64,000 bases of DNA from an uncultured Bacilli bacterium (GCA_934098385.1 CAKOOJ010000005.1:5321-69320); one strand, 5' to 3'; positions 43,439 through 53,850 are shown, counted from the first letter of the stretch. Translations and numbers: made by a program. The notes: generated by a model from the letters alone, not told the origin.

Positions 43439-45391
43439 TTAACTATTTTTGAATTGAGAATTATATAAATCTGCATAAAATCCATTCTTATTCATTAATT
43501 CATCATGCGTACCTTGTTCTATTATGTTTCCTTCATTCATAACTAAAATTAAATCTGCATTTTTAATAGTTGATAATCTATGTGCAATTATAAACGAAGT
43601 TCTACCATGCGTTAATTTATCCATTGCTATTTGAACTAATTCTTCTGTTCTTGTATCTACATTACTAGTAGCTTCATCTAATATTAAGAATGGTGCATTT
43701 TTTATTAATCCTCTTGTAATTGTTAATAATTGTTTTTGCCCACCACTAATACTATCTCCATTATCTATAACAGAATCAAGTCCACCAGATAAAGTCTTTA
43801 TAAAATGATCTATTCCTATAAATTTGCAAGCTTCTAATATTTCATTTTCACTTATGTTTTTGCTATTAAATTTTAAATTTTCCTTAATTGTTCCATTAAA
43901 TAACCAAGTATCTTGTAATACCATAATAAATAAATCATGAATATTTTCCCTAGTTAAATCATGCACGCTAACATCATCAATTAAAATATCACCACTTTTA
44001 ATTTCATAAAATTTCATAAGCAAATTTACTAATGTAGTTTTTCCAGCACCAGTCGGACCAACTATTGCAACCTTTTCTCCTGGCTTAACTATTACATTAA
44101 AATCTTTTATTATTGTTTTATTATCATCATAACCAAATTTTACATTTTTAAATTCTATCTTACCTTTAACTTTATCTTTATCTAGTTTACCTAGCAAATC
44201 TTTTTCATTAGTCATTTCTGTTTCATCTAAGAATTCAAATACTCTTTCACTAGCTGCTGCAACAGATTGTAAATTAGTCATAGATTGTGCTATTTGAGAA
44301 AGTGGACTTGTAAATAATCTTACATATACCATAAATGCTATTATTACACCAAAAGTAATATTACCTTTCATAGTTAATATAGCACCAACTATACATACCG
44401 CTACATATCCTAAATTTCCAACAAACATCATAATTGGTTGCATTAAACCAGAATAAAATGCACTCTTTCTATTTGAATTATATAATTTACTATTTAATTT
44501 ATTAAAATCTTTTATAGATTCTTTTTCACCATTGTATGCTTTTACTACATTATACCCCGCATAAACTTCTTCAATGTAACCATTTAAATCTCCTAATTCT
44601 TTTTGTCTTTTTACAAAATATTTTTGACTATTTTTAAGAATTAACCCCATAAATATAAATCCAACAAGACTTGATAATATAGCAGTTAATGCCATAGTAC
44701 CATTTGTTATAAACATCATAATTATTGAACCTATAAATAACGTAACACTAGTAACTAATGTAGATAAACTATTATTCATATTTTGATTTATAGTATCAAC
44801 ATCATTTGTTATTCTAGAAAGTATATCACCAGTCTCATGACTATCAAAATATTTAAGAGGTAACTTATTTATTTTTTTTGAAATACTAGTTCTTAATTTT
44901 TTAGCAAAATTATTTGATATTATAGTCATTATAACAGTCTCAATATAACTTAATATTGCGCTAATTAAATACAATGAACCTAATAGTATAGCAGTTCTTT
45001 TAACTTTAGTCATATTAATTTTTGGTTTAACTTTTTCATATATTGGCTTTGGTAAATTATCAAAATCTTTTAATAATTCTTTTTCATTTTTATCTTTACT
45101 ACTTTGCATCAATTTACTGAATTTTTGCTTATCTTCTAAACTAATATTATCATCACTCATTATGTCTTTAATAACTTTTTCATTTATATTAGGTTTTATA
45201 CCTTCTATAATTATATTAGTTAAATCAGATAATTTATTTGGAGAAACAAGAGCTAATATTGCACTTATCATTGCAAGTGTTAATGCAGTAACTACCAAAT
45301 ATCTCCATTTATCTAAACTTTTAAATAATCTTTTTATTGAAAGAGTAAAATTAGTGCTTTTTTCTGGTACTTTATTAATATTTCTAGGCAT
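43439..45391 (-). CDS. ABC exporter subunit (ATP-binding/permease), multidrug type
   Basis: 650 residues. Six membrane helices with a ~100-residue extracytoplasmic insert after helix 1 (VSPNKLSDLTNIIIEG onward, EKDKNEKELLKDF), then the nucleotide-binding domain: Walker A GPTGAGKTTL, Q loop VLQDTW, signature SGGQKQ, Walker B LILDEATS, H loop AHRLS. Intact catalytic Glu. Forms a heterodimer with the next gene, as in LmrCD/BmrCD. Its start abuts that gene's stop. Confidence 0.92.
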   Translation of the reverse strand: MPRNINKVPEKSTNFTLSIKRLFKSLDKWRYLVVTALTLAMISAILALVSPNKLSDLTNIIIEGIKPNINEKVIKDIMSDDNISLEDKQKFSKLMQSSKDKNEKELLKDFDNLPKPIYEKVKPKINMTKVKRTAILLGSLYLISAILSYIETVIMTIISNNFAKKLRTSISKKINKLPLKYFDSHETGDILSRITNDVDTINQNMNNSLSTLVTSVTLFIGSIIMMFITNGTMALTAILSSLVGFIFMGLILKNSQKYFVKRQKELGDLNGYIEEVYAGYNVVKAYNGEKESIKDFNKLNSKLYNSNRKSAFYSGLMQPIMMFVGNLGYVAVCIVGAILTMKGNITFGVIIAFMVYVRLFTSPLSQIAQSMTNLQSVAAASERVFEFLDETEMTNEKDLLGKLDKDKVKGKIEFKNVKFGYDDNKTIIKDFNVIVKPGEKVAIVGPTGAGKTTLVNLLMKFYEIKSGDILIDDVSVHDLTRENIHDLFIMVLQDTWLFNGTIKENLKFNSKNISENEILEACKFIGIDHFIKTLSGGLDSVIDNGDSISGGQKQLLTITRGLIKNAPFLILDEATSNVDTRTEELVQIAMDKLTHGRTSFIIAHRLSTIKNADLILVMNEGNIIEQGTHDELMNKNGFYADLYNSQFKNS

Positions 45392-47139
45392 TATAATTCC
45401 TCCTCTTTTAATTGTGATAAAGCAATTTCTTTATAAATTTTACAAGTTTTTAATAATTCTTCATGTGTTCCAATTCCAACACATTTTCCTTTATCCAATA
45501 CAACAATTTTATCAGCATGCATAATAGTACCTATTCTTTGAGCAACTATCATACTTGTCGCATCTTTAGTATATTTTTTTAATTCTTTTCTCAAAACATA
45601 GTCCGTTTTATAATCAAGTGCTGAAAAAGAATCATCAAATATATATATTTCTGGATTTTTGTATATAGCTCTTGCAATAGCAATTCTTTGTTTTTGACCA
45701 CCGGATACATTAGTTCCACCTCTTGCAATGTGTGAATCATATGTCTTATCCATTTTTTCTACAAAATCTTTTGCCTGTGCAACTTTTACTGCTTCCTTTA
45801 TCTTGTCTACACTATGTTTCTTACCATTATCTCCGTAAGATACATTCGATTTAACAGTACCGGTAAACATTACTGCTTTTTGTGGAACATAACCAATCTT
45901 GTTATGTAATTCCTCTAAAGTATAATCTTTAACATTAATACCATCAATTAAAATTTCACCATCTGTTGCATCATAAAATCTAGGTACTAAATTTATTAAA
46001 CTACTTTTCCCACTTCCAGTAGAACCTATAAAAGCAATTACTTCACCTCTATTAACTTTAAAAGATATATTTTCTAACATATATTCATCAGCATCTGGAT
46101 ATTTAAACGAAACATTTTTAAACTCAACAGTTCCAACCAAATTAGTTGGTTTATATCCACTACCATCTTTTATACTTAATTCTTCATCTAACACTTCATT
46201 AATTCTTTTAGCTGAAACACTAGCTCTAGGCCATATCATAAATATCATAGCTAACATTAAAAATGACATAATAACTTGCATACCATAACTAGTAAATACA
46301 ACCATATTGCTAAATAATGTAATCTTATCTAACATACTAGCCCTATCAATTAAATAAGCTCCAATAAAATATATACCAAGCGTTAATGAATTCATTACAA
46401 TATTCATTATTGGCATCAATATACTAAAAACTTTTTGATTAAATAACTGTGTATTTGTAAGTTCATTATTCACTTTACTAAATCTATTCTCCATAAATTT
46501 TTCTGCATTAAATGCACGAACAACTCTAATACCACTTAAATTTTCTTCAGTTACAGAATTAACCTTATCAATCAATTTTTGTACTATTTCAAATCTTGGG
46601 AACACTATTATCATAAGTATTCCAATAGTAACTAATAATATTAATACACATACACCGACTAGCATACTCCACTTAATACTTTTATCTATTATCTTACTTA
46701 TAGCCCAAATAGCCATAATTGGTGCTTTAATTATCATTTGAAGTCCCATAGCAATTACCATTTCTAATTGAGTAATATCATTAGTAGTTCTAGTAATTAA
46801 ACTACTAACATTATATTTTTTTATTTCTCCAGTACTAAAACATAATACTTTATTAAATATTTTACTTCTCAAATTAAATGAAAAGTTAGCTGATATTATA
46901 CTTGCAAAATAACCAACTACAACTGCACTTATTAAACTACCAAAAGCACAACCCAACATATATAATCCTTTTACAATTATATCATTAAACTTACTTCCTT
47001 CTGTTTGTATTAATCTAGTTATATCTGTCATATAATCTGGTAATTTTAAATCCAAATAAACTTGTAAAACTATAAATACTATACAACATAATATATATAA
47101 TATATCCTTCTTTTTAAAATTTTTAAATATTTTTATCAT
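45391..47139 (-). CDS. ABC exporter subunit (ATP-binding/permease), partner with degenerate site
   Basis: 582 residues, six membrane helices and a NBD with Walker A GSTGSGKSSL, signature SGGQKQ and Walker B IYIFDDSFSALD. The catalytic Glu of Walker B is replaced by Asp (DDSFSAL), and the switch histidine region reads AQRIGT instead of AHRLST. This marks the degenerate site of heterodimeric exporters, paired with the consensus subunit at 43439. Begins 17 bp inside the marR end. Confidence 0.92.
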   Translation of the reverse strand: MIKIFKNFKKKDILYILCCIVFIVLQVYLDLKLPDYMTDITRLIQTEGSKFNDIIVKGLYMLGCAFGSLISAVVVGYFASIISANFSFNLRSKIFNKVLCFSTGEIKKYNVSSLITRTTNDITQLEMVIAMGLQMIIKAPIMAIWAISKIIDKSIKWSMLVGVCVLILLVTIGILMIIVFPRFEIVQKLIDKVNSVTEENLSGIRVVRAFNAEKFMENRFSKVNNELTNTQLFNQKVFSILMPIMNIVMNSLTLGIYFIGAYLIDRASMLDKITLFSNMVVFTSYGMQVIMSFLMLAMIFMIWPRASVSAKRINEVLDEELSIKDGSGYKPTNLVGTVEFKNVSFKYPDADEYMLENISFKVNRGEVIAFIGSTGSGKSSLINLVPRFYDATDGEILIDGINVKDYTLEELHNKIGYVPQKAVMFTGTVKSNVSYGDNGKKHSVDKIKEAVKVAQAKDFVEKMDKTYDSHIARGGTNVSGGQKQRIAIARAIYKNPEIYIFDDSFSALDYKTDYVLRKELKKYTKDATSMIVAQRIGTIMHADKIVVLDKGKCVGIGTHEELLKTCKIYKEIALSQLKEEEL

Positions 47140-47581
47140 TAATATCCTCTTTTCTATTAAGTATATTATCTCCTAACAACTTATATAATTTAATAAATTC
47201 ATCTATTTCTTTTACATCAATATTATTAACTAAATTTTCTAAATATCTTTTTTCAGATTTCTTAAGATCATCTATTACTTTATTAGCGGATTTATTGATT
47301 ATTATTTTCTGTTTTCTTTTATCACTATCATCAACTTCTATACTAATTAGTTTTTTCTCTAACAAACTATTTATTGATTTTGAAACATAAGCTTTAGATA
47401 CTTTACTAAAATTTACTACATCTTTAGCATTTATAATATCTTTATTATTAGACAAAACAAGTAACGTATTTGCTTCAAACCAATTTAATTTATTTCTTTC
47501 TGCAACTACTTTGATAGTATCGTTATAACTACAACCTACTAATCTAGACAATTTAACTATATCTATTAAATTATTATCCAT
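47123..47581 (-). CDS. MarR-family transcriptional regulator
   Basis: 152 residues from the ATG at 47581 (GGTGAT site). Winged helix at ~55-105 with DVVNFSKVSKAYVSKSINSLLEKKLI and the wing DDSDKRKQKIIINKSA. MarR proteins are dimers that bind palindromes and release on drug or oxidant binding. First gene of the operon with both ABC subunits; a 28-bp palindrome lies between its promoter and start (47590-47617), so autoregulation is likely. Confidence 0.88.
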   Translation of the reverse strand: MDNNLIDIVKLSRLVGCSYNDTIKVVAERNKLNWFEANTLLVLSNNKDIINAKDVVNFSKVSKAYVSKSINSLLEKKLISIEVDDSDKRKQKIIINKSANKVIDDLKKSEKRYLENLVNNIDVKEIDEFIKLYKLLGDNILNRKEDINDKNI

Positions 47582-47589
47582 AATATCAC

Positions 47590-47617
47590 CTAGATAGTTC
47601 ACTAGTAAACTATCTAG
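47590..47617. promoter_or_regulatory. Palindromic operator, likely MarR site
   Basis: CTAGATAGTT, eight bases (themselves containing ACTAGT), AACTATCTAG: a 28-bp palindrome with a single mismatched pair. It lies just downstream of the -10 and 8 bases before the marR ATG, where repressor binding would block transcription. Confidence 0.75.
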
Positions 47618-47622
47618 ATTTA

Positions 47623-47650
47623 ATTATACTGAAATATTATTATAAGTCAA
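47623..47650 (-). promoter_or_regulatory. Promoter of marR-ABC operon
   Basis: -35 TTGACT at 47645-47650, 16-base spacer, -10 TATAAT at 47623-47628 on the minus strand. Confidence 0.7.
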
Positions 47651-47659
47651 TAATAAAAT

Positions 47660-47732
47660 TAGGACGTTTAATTATATTGAATATAACGGATCAACCAAAT
47701 TTTTTTTAGAAAGGATTTTATTAAACGTCCTA
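47660..47732. repeat. 73-bp segment bounded by a 13-bp perfect inverted repeat
   Basis: TAGGACGTTTAAT at 47660-47672 and its reverse complement at 47720-47732. The arm shares an ACGTTT core with the inverted repeat at 29897-30019. The rest of the gap from 47733 to 47858 shows nothing else. Confidence 0.5.
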
Positions 47733-47858
47733 GTTGTATATATTAAAGCATAATTCATAAAAAAAGAAGACTATATCGTATCAAAAAAAACGACAATATT
47801 TGACAAACATAAATTAATATACAATTAGAATTACTACATAAGATATAATGTGATAATT

Positions 47859-48303
47859 ATGAAATATAAAATAATTAAATATTTTTATATCTTATTTGCA
47901 ATAATATTAGGTAGTATAATTGGATTAGTAGTTAATGATTTATAGTTATTACAGTATTATTAATAAACCAATATTAGCACCTCCTAAAATATTATTTCCT
48001 ATTATGCGGTCTATAATATATTTACTTATGAGAATTAGTTACAAATGATATAAAGATAATAATGATTATAGTATTATATATTACGTACAATTATTTGTTA
48101 ATGTAATATGGATTATTATATCCTTTAAATTTAAACTACTACTATTAAGTTTACTATGGATTATATTATTAGATATATTAATTATAATTTTATTAATAGA
48201 GTTTTATAAGAAAAATAAATTATGTCGTTATTTAAATATATCCTACTTAATATGGAATTTATTTGCTACTTATTTAATGTTTGGTATTTATTTATTAAAT
48301 TAA
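47859..48303 (+). pseudogene. tspO: Decayed TspO/MBR-family gene
   Basis: A translatable start (MKYKIIKYFYILFAIILGSI) stops at a TAG near 47943. One frame over, the family's NKPILAPPKILFPIM segment continues, but the hallmark Trp is CGG (Arg), Gly of the next motif is AGA, and a TGA interrupts. Beyond it the same frame is open to 48303 with LFVNVIWIIISFKF and YLIWNLFATYLMFGIYLLN, the closing helices of TspO. So at least one frameshift, one internal stop and lost conserved residues. TspO binds porphyrins and steroids in other bacteria. Confidence 0.8.
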
Positions 48304-48360
48304 CTTTCTTTGCTTAATTTTTTTTATTTAATTTAATATTATTAATTAGGTGATTATATT

Positions 48361-50268
48361 ATGTTTGTTGAAAATATTCATGGAAGAATACGTTTTATAT
48401 TTGTTATAGTACTATTAATGTTTATTGCAGTAATTATAAAAGTTTTTTATATACAAGTAATTGATTATAAAAAACTAAATGATTTAGCAGATAACTTATG
48501 GAGTAGAAATTTACCTATTACATCTGATAGAGGTTTAATATTAGATAGAAATGGTAAAGTTTTAGCAGATAATATTACTACAGTAAGTTTAGTTTTAATA
48601 CCTAATCAAATAAAAAATAAAGAACAAGTTACTCGTGATTTATCTACTATATTAAATGTTAAATATGAAGATATGTATAAACATGTTAGTAAAAAGACTA
48701 GTATAGAAAGAGTCCATCCTGAAGGTAGACAATTAAGTTATGAGATTGCAGAAAAGATAAATAATTTAAACTATGATGGTGTATATTTGGTTAAAGAAAG
48801 CAAAAGATATTATCCTTATAAAAATATGTTGAGTCATGTATTAGGATATGTTGGTATAGATAATCAAGGTTTATCTGGTATAGAACTTGAATATGATAAA
48901 TATTTAACTGGCAAGAGCGGTGCTATAAAATATTATAGTGATGGTAAAGGAAATAGACTTGATAAATCAGAAGTTTATGTAGAACCTCAAAATGGTGTTA
49001 ATGTTAGTTTAACAATTGATTTAGATATACAAAAATCTATTGAAAGAGAACTTGATAATGTTGTTTCAAAATATAATCCAGAACAAGCTTTGATAGTAGT
49101 TGCTGATCCTGATACTGGAGAAATATTAGGTATGTCCTCAAGACCTAATTTTGATTCTAACAATTATAAAAATTATGATATTAATACAATTAACAGAAAT
49201 TTACCTATTTGGGCAACATATGAACCGGGCTCTACTTTCAAAATAATTACCCTTGCTGCTTCATTAGAAGAAAAAACAATAAATGTATTTGATGATCACT
49301 TCCATGATTCTGGTTCAATACATGTAGATAGTGCTAGAATTAAATGTTGGAAAAAAGGTGGACATGGTGATCAAACATTTTTACAAGTTGTAGAAAACTC
49401 TTGCAACCCAGGATTTGTTGTTATGGGACAAAAACTAGGTACTGAAAGATTATATAAATATATAACTAATTTTGGTTTTGGAGAAAAAACTGGTATTGAT
49501 TTAAATGGAGAAAGTTCTGGTATATTATTTAAATATGATAATATAGGTCCAGTCGAACAAGCAACTATGTCTTTTGGACAAGGTATAAGTGTTACCCCTA
49601 TACAACAAATTCAAGGAGTTTCTGCTGCAATTAACGGTGGTTATTTAAACACTCCATTTATAGTTAAATATTTAAGTGAACCAGAAACAAATACAATAAT
49701 ATTAGAAAATAAAAAAAATACTAAAAAACAAGTAATTAGTGAAGAAACAAGTAAACTTGTTAGACACGTTTTAGAAAGCGTTGTTGCAAATGGTACTGGA
49801 AAAAATGCTTACATAGAAAATTACCGCGTTGGCGGAAAGACTGGTACAGCACAAAAAGTTAATAATGGTACTTATATGGTAGGAAATTACATACTATCCT
49901 TTATAGGATTTCTACCAGCAAATAAACCAGAATATTTAGTATATGTAGCAATAGATAATCCTAAAGGCGTTACACAATATGGTGGTACTGTTTCTGCTCC
50001 TATAGCAAAAAATATTATGAAAAGCATCATAGATATTAAAGGAATTAAGCAAGATAATACAGGTATGATTAGACAAGAATATACTTGGTTAGATACAAAA
50101 TATATAATGTTACCAGATGTTGTTGGAATGGATTTAAAAACAGCACAAACCACTTTAAAAGGTTTTAAAATCGAATATACTGGAAGTGGAGATAAAGTTA
50201 TAGAACAAGTTCCAAGTGCAAATCAATATGTTAAAGAAACTAATACCATTAAATTAATGTTAGGATAA
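48361..50268 (+). CDS. Class B penicillin-binding protein, FtsI/SpoVD-like
   Basis: 635 residues. N-terminal membrane helix (residues ~8-28), pedestal domain, then the transpeptidase domain with S291TFK, S347CN and K493TG, all intact, and a C-terminal PASTA domain (LPDVVGMDLKTAQTTL, ~585-635). Cross-links septal or spore-cortex peptidoglycan. One PASTA domain is usual for SpoVD. Not in a dcw cluster here, so division or sporulation role cannot be told. Start has AGGTGAT. Confidence 0.9.
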   Translation: MFVENIHGRIRFIFVIVLLMFIAVIIKVFYIQVIDYKKLNDLADNLWSRNLPITSDRGLILDRNGKVLADNITTVSLVLIPNQIKNKEQVTRDLSTILNVKYEDMYKHVSKKTSIERVHPEGRQLSYEIAEKINNLNYDGVYLVKESKRYYPYKNMLSHVLGYVGIDNQGLSGIELEYDKYLTGKSGAIKYYSDGKGNRLDKSEVYVEPQNGVNVSLTIDLDIQKSIERELDNVVSKYNPEQALIVVADPDTGEILGMSSRPNFDSNNYKNYDINTINRNLPIWATYEPGSTFKIITLAASLEEKTINVFDDHFHDSGSIHVDSARIKCWKKGGHGDQTFLQVVENSCNPGFVVMGQKLGTERLYKYITNFGFGEKTGIDLNGESSGILFKYDNIGPVEQATMSFGQGISVTPIQQIQGVSAAINGGYLNTPFIVKYLSEPETNTIILENKKNTKKQVISEETSKLVRHVLESVVANGTGKNAYIENYRVGGKTGTAQKVNNGTYMVGNYILSFIGFLPANKPEYLVYVAIDNPKGVTQYGGTVSAPIAKNIMKSIIDIKGIKQDNTGMIRQEYTWLDTKYIMLPDVVGMDLKTAQTTLKGFKIEYTGSGDKVIEQVPSANQYVKETNTIKLMLG

Positions 50269-50309
50269 AAAGACTATGTATTTAAAAATAGGTCAATCGT
50301 TGTAATTTT

Positions 50310-50777
50310 CTAGTATAATTTTAAATCCCATCTTAATTTTTCATCTTTATTTTCATTTTCTTCATATACCATTTCATTAATTTCTTCATTCTTAAAAACT
50401 TCTAATAACTTATCAAAATCATCTGCCAGTTTCGTATTTTGTAATTTATCTTCATCTATCCAATATACTTTACCCTCTGATGTTTCTGAAATAATATCAC
50501 CACTATAGTCATCTGATAAAAATAAAATAATTAATTGTCTTTCCTTTTCATTTTTATCATACCAATCTTTAATTCCACATATTTTAACAGAATTTAATTT
50601 TAATCCAGTTTCTTCATATACTTCTCTTTTAACTGATGGGACAATGCTTTCTCCTAGTTCTATTTTTCCTCCTGGAAAAGCAACTCCTTTCCAACTTTTT
50701 ATTCTTTCTTGCACTAATACTTTTTTTGTAATTGGATTAATAATTTTACACATATTCATTAATTTTACAGTTTCCAT
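50310..50777 (-). CDS. Nudix hydrolase, MutT/8-oxo-dGTP-like
   Basis: 155 residues with a complete Nudix box GKIELGESIVPSVKREVYEETGL (Gly, Glu and REVYEE in register, residues ~38-60). The substrate cannot be told; the WKGVAFPGG segment and size fit 8-oxo-dGTP diphosphatases. Alone between the PBP and pfl genes, convergent with the PBP. Confidence 0.88.
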   Translation of the reverse strand: METVKLMNMCKIINPITKKVLVQERIKSWKGVAFPGGKIELGESIVPSVKREVYEETGLKLNSVKICGIKDWYDKNEKERQLIILFLSDDYSGDIISETSEGKVYWIDEDKLQNTKLADDFDKLLEVFKNEEINEMVYEENENKDEKLRWDLKLY

Positions 50778-50803
50778 TCTTTCTCTTTTTTTGTTTCAAT
50801 ATT

Positions 50804-50829
50804 TAAAAAAAGGTTCTAAAAAAGAACCT
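50804..50829 (-). terminator. Terminator of the pfl operon
   Basis: AGGTTCT/AGAACCT with a T loop, then seven T on the minus strand. Confidence 0.85.
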
Positions 50830-50869
50830 CCTTCTTCTAATCAAATTTTAATTACATAATATAATATTT

Positions 50870-51586
50870 TTACTTTAAATAAAATTCCATAAATTTATTA
50901 TATAATTTATCACATTCATCTTTATCCATTTCAGGTATATTTAGACACGGATATGGTATACCTAACTTTATATATTTTTCTCTTCCCAATTTGTGATATG
51001 GAAGAAACTCCACCTTTAAAACATTTTCTATCTTAAAATGTTTTTTTATATAATCATTTAAAGACTTTATATATTCTTCATTATCCATAATAGTTGGTAC
51101 TATAACTTGTCTTATCCAAAATTTCTTATTTAATTTATTTGCAGTATCTATAAATTCTAAAGATTTATCTGGTAAAGACTTTGTAATTTTTTTATAACCT
51201 TCTATTGTTGTATGTTTTATATCAAATATTATTAAATCTATATATTTTAAAAGTTCAATATAATTATCTCCTACACCAGCTGTATCTAATGCAATATGTA
51301 TATCATGTTCTTTTAATTTTTTACATACATTAATTAAGAATTTAGAATGGAGTAATGGCTCTCCACCAGAAAATGTTACTCCACCGTTTTCACCAAAATA
51401 ATCTTTATTTCTAAGTATTTTATTTACTAATTCATCTTCACTTATATTATTTATACCTTTATTCCACATTTCTGGATTATGACAATATATACATCTTAAA
51501 TGACATTCATTAAAAAATACTACTGTTCTAATACCGGGTCCATCTACTACACTAAATGTTTCAATACTTGCTACACTACCATTCAT
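50870..51586 (-). CDS. pflA: Pyruvate formate-lyase activating enzyme
   Basis: Radical SAM enzyme that generates the glycyl radical on PflB. C28xxxC32xxC35 (CHLRCIYC) and the GPGIRTVVFF start, then VTFSGGEPLL and the later barrel strands (ALDTAG, IIFDIKH). 238 residues. Starts 4 bp inside the pflB stop. Confidence 0.95.
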   Translation of the reverse strand: MNGSVASIETFSVVDGPGIRTVVFFNECHLRCIYCHNPEMWNKGINNISEDELVNKILRNKDYFGENGGVTFSGGEPLLHSKFLINVCKKLKEHDIHIALDTAGVGDNYIELLKYIDLIIFDIKHTTIEGYKKITKSLPDKSLEFIDTANKLNKKFWIRQVIVPTIMDNEEYIKSLNDYIKKHFKIENVLKVEFLPYHKLGREKYIKLGIPYPCLNIPEMDKDECDKLYNKFMEFYLK

Positions 51587-53811
51587 AACTTAGTATGGAA
51601 AGTTCTTGATATTACTTCCTCTTGTTGCTTTCTAGTAAGTCTATTAAATCTTACACTATATCCAGATACTCTAATTGTTAAAAGAGGATATTTTTCTGGA
51701 TTGTTCATAGCATCAATAAGTGTTTCTCTATTCAAAACATTTACATTTAAATGATGTGCGCCCTTTTTAAAATAACCAGTTAAAAGTGTAACTAAATTAT
51801 CTACTCTTTCTTCTTCATTTTTACCTAATGAATTTGGCACTATTGAGAATGTATTTGATATTCCATCTTTACAACAATTTTTATAATCAAGTTTTGCAAC
51901 AGAATTTAAACTTGCTATTGCACCACACTCATCTCTTCCATGCATAGGATTTGCACCTGGTGCAAAAGGAACACCTTTTTTTCTACCATCTGGAGTAGCA
52001 CCAGTTTTTGCACCATAAACAACATTTGATGTAATAGTAAGTACTGACATTGTTGCCTCTGCATCTCTATAACATTTATGTTTTTTTAATTCATTAAAGA
52101 AATAACTAGTTAATTCTTTTGCAATATCATCTACTCTATCATCATCGTTTCCATATTTTGGATAATCACCTTCAACTATAAAATCTACAGATATTCCATC
52201 TTTATCTCTTATAGGCTTAACTTTAGCATATTTTATAGCAGATAGTGAATCAACAGCAACAGAAAGACCAGCAACTCCATACGCCATATATCTATGAACA
52301 GTTGTATCATGAAGAGCCATTAAACCAGCTTCATAAGCATATTTATCATGCATATAATGAATTATATTCATTGCATTGCTATAAATTTCTGCAACTTTAT
52401 TTAATACTAATTTATAGTTTTTAATTACATTATCATATGTTAAAATACTTTCAGTATTTTTTTCTATGTTGTTAAGTACTTTATCACCTTTTATTTCATC
52501 AATTCCACCATTTAGTGAATATAAAAGTGATTTTGCTAAATTACATCTTGCACCAAAGAATTGCATATCTTTACCTAATCTCATAGCAGAAACACAACAA
52601 GCAATAGCATAATCATTACCATATATGTTTCTCATTAAATCATCATTTTCATATTGTATTGCATCAGTCTTAATACTTACTTTAGCACAATACTTTTTGA
52701 AATTTTCTGGTAAATGCTCACTCCACAAAATAGTCATATTAGGTTCTGGTGCAGTATCTAAATTTTCAAGCGTATGAATTATTCTATATGATGTTTTATT
52801 GACTAAAGATTTCTCATTATCTAACATACCACCAATAGAACATGTTACCCAAGTAGGATCTCCTGAGAACAATTCATCATATTCTGGCGTTCTTAAATGT
52901 CTTACTAATCTTAATTTAATAATAAATTGATCTATTAATTCTTGTATTTCTTCTTCAGTTATTAATCCAGAATTTAAATCCCTTTCAAAATAAATATCAA
53001 AGAATGCATCTACTCTACCAAGACTCATTGCAGCACCATTATTTTCTTTTACTCCTGCTAAATATGCCAAGTAAGTCCATTCAACAGCTTCTCGTGAATC
53101 TTTTGCAGGTTTTGAAATATCAAATCCATATGATTTAGCCATTTCTTTTATTTCTTCTAAAGCTCTATACTGCATTGATATTTCTTCACGTATTCTAATT
53201 AAATCATCAGTCATTTCTCCTACATAAACATTATTCCAATCATTTAATTTTTGTTCTTTTAGAAAATCAACTCCATATAATGCAACACGTCTAAAGTCAC
53301 CTATAATTCTTCCTCTACCATAAGCATCTGGTAAACCTGTTAATAATCCTACATGTCTTGCTTTTCTAATATCTTCTGTATATGCATCAAATACTCCCTG
53401 ATTATGTGTTTTTCTAAATTCATTAAAATATTTATCTACACTTGGATTCAATTTATATCCATATGCATCAAGTTCTTGGTATACCATACGTATTCCACCA
53501 TAAGGATTTACTATTCTTTTAAGTGGAGCATCAGTTTGAAGTCCAACAATAACTTCATTTTCTTTATCAATATATCCTGGTTTAAAAGAATTAATTCCAG
53601 ACATGTGATTTACATCTATATCTAAAACATGTTTATCTAATTCTTCTTTTAATAAATCTAAACATTTATTCCAAACTATATCAGTTTTTTTAGTTGTACC
53701 AACCAAAAAATCTTCATTTTCCTTATATTCTATATAATTATTTTTTATAAAGTCATTTACATTTATTTCTTTTTTCCATAAATGCCCTTTAAAATTATTC
53801 CATTCCTTCAT
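51583..53811 (-). CDS. pflB: Formate acetyltransferase (pyruvate formate-lyase)
   Basis: Converts pyruvate and CoA to acetyl-CoA and formate in anaerobic fermentation. 742 residues. Catalytic Cys405-Cys406 in IACCVSAMRLGKDMQFFGARCN and the radical Gly717 in RVSGYSVRFNRL are in place. Followed by pflA with a 4-bp overlap. Strict oxygen sensitivity implies an anaerobic host. Confidence 0.97.
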   Translation of the reverse strand: MKEWNNFKGHLWKKEINVNDFIKNNYIEYKENEDFLVGTTKKTDIVWNKCLDLLKEELDKHVLDIDVNHMSGINSFKPGYIDKENEVIVGLQTDAPLKRIVNPYGGIRMVYQELDAYGYKLNPSVDKYFNEFRKTHNQGVFDAYTEDIRKARHVGLLTGLPDAYGRGRIIGDFRRVALYGVDFLKEQKLNDWNNVYVGEMTDDLIRIREEISMQYRALEEIKEMAKSYGFDISKPAKDSREAVEWTYLAYLAGVKENNGAAMSLGRVDAFFDIYFERDLNSGLITEEEIQELIDQFIIKLRLVRHLRTPEYDELFSGDPTWVTCSIGGMLDNEKSLVNKTSYRIIHTLENLDTAPEPNMTILWSEHLPENFKKYCAKVSIKTDAIQYENDDLMRNIYGNDYAIACCVSAMRLGKDMQFFGARCNLAKSLLYSLNGGIDEIKGDKVLNNIEKNTESILTYDNVIKNYKLVLNKVAEIYSNAMNIIHYMHDKYAYEAGLMALHDTTVHRYMAYGVAGLSVAVDSLSAIKYAKVKPIRDKDGISVDFIVEGDYPKYGNDDDRVDDIAKELTSYFFNELKKHKCYRDAEATMSVLTITSNVVYGAKTGATPDGRKKGVPFAPGANPMHGRDECGAIASLNSVAKLDYKNCCKDGISNTFSIVPNSLGKNEEERVDNLVTLLTGYFKKGAHHLNVNVLNRETLIDAMNNPEKYPLLTIRVSGYSVRFNRLTRKQQEEVISRTFHTKL

Positions 53812-53850
53812 TTTACTACCTCCATAATACTATTAAATTATATTATAATG

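Noticed and set aside
47859..48303. TGA read as Trp (Mollicutes code), rescuing tspO
   Set aside because: TGA ends other genes here (for example ATGA overlaps at 31148 and 42198), and tspO has a frameshift and a TAG as well.
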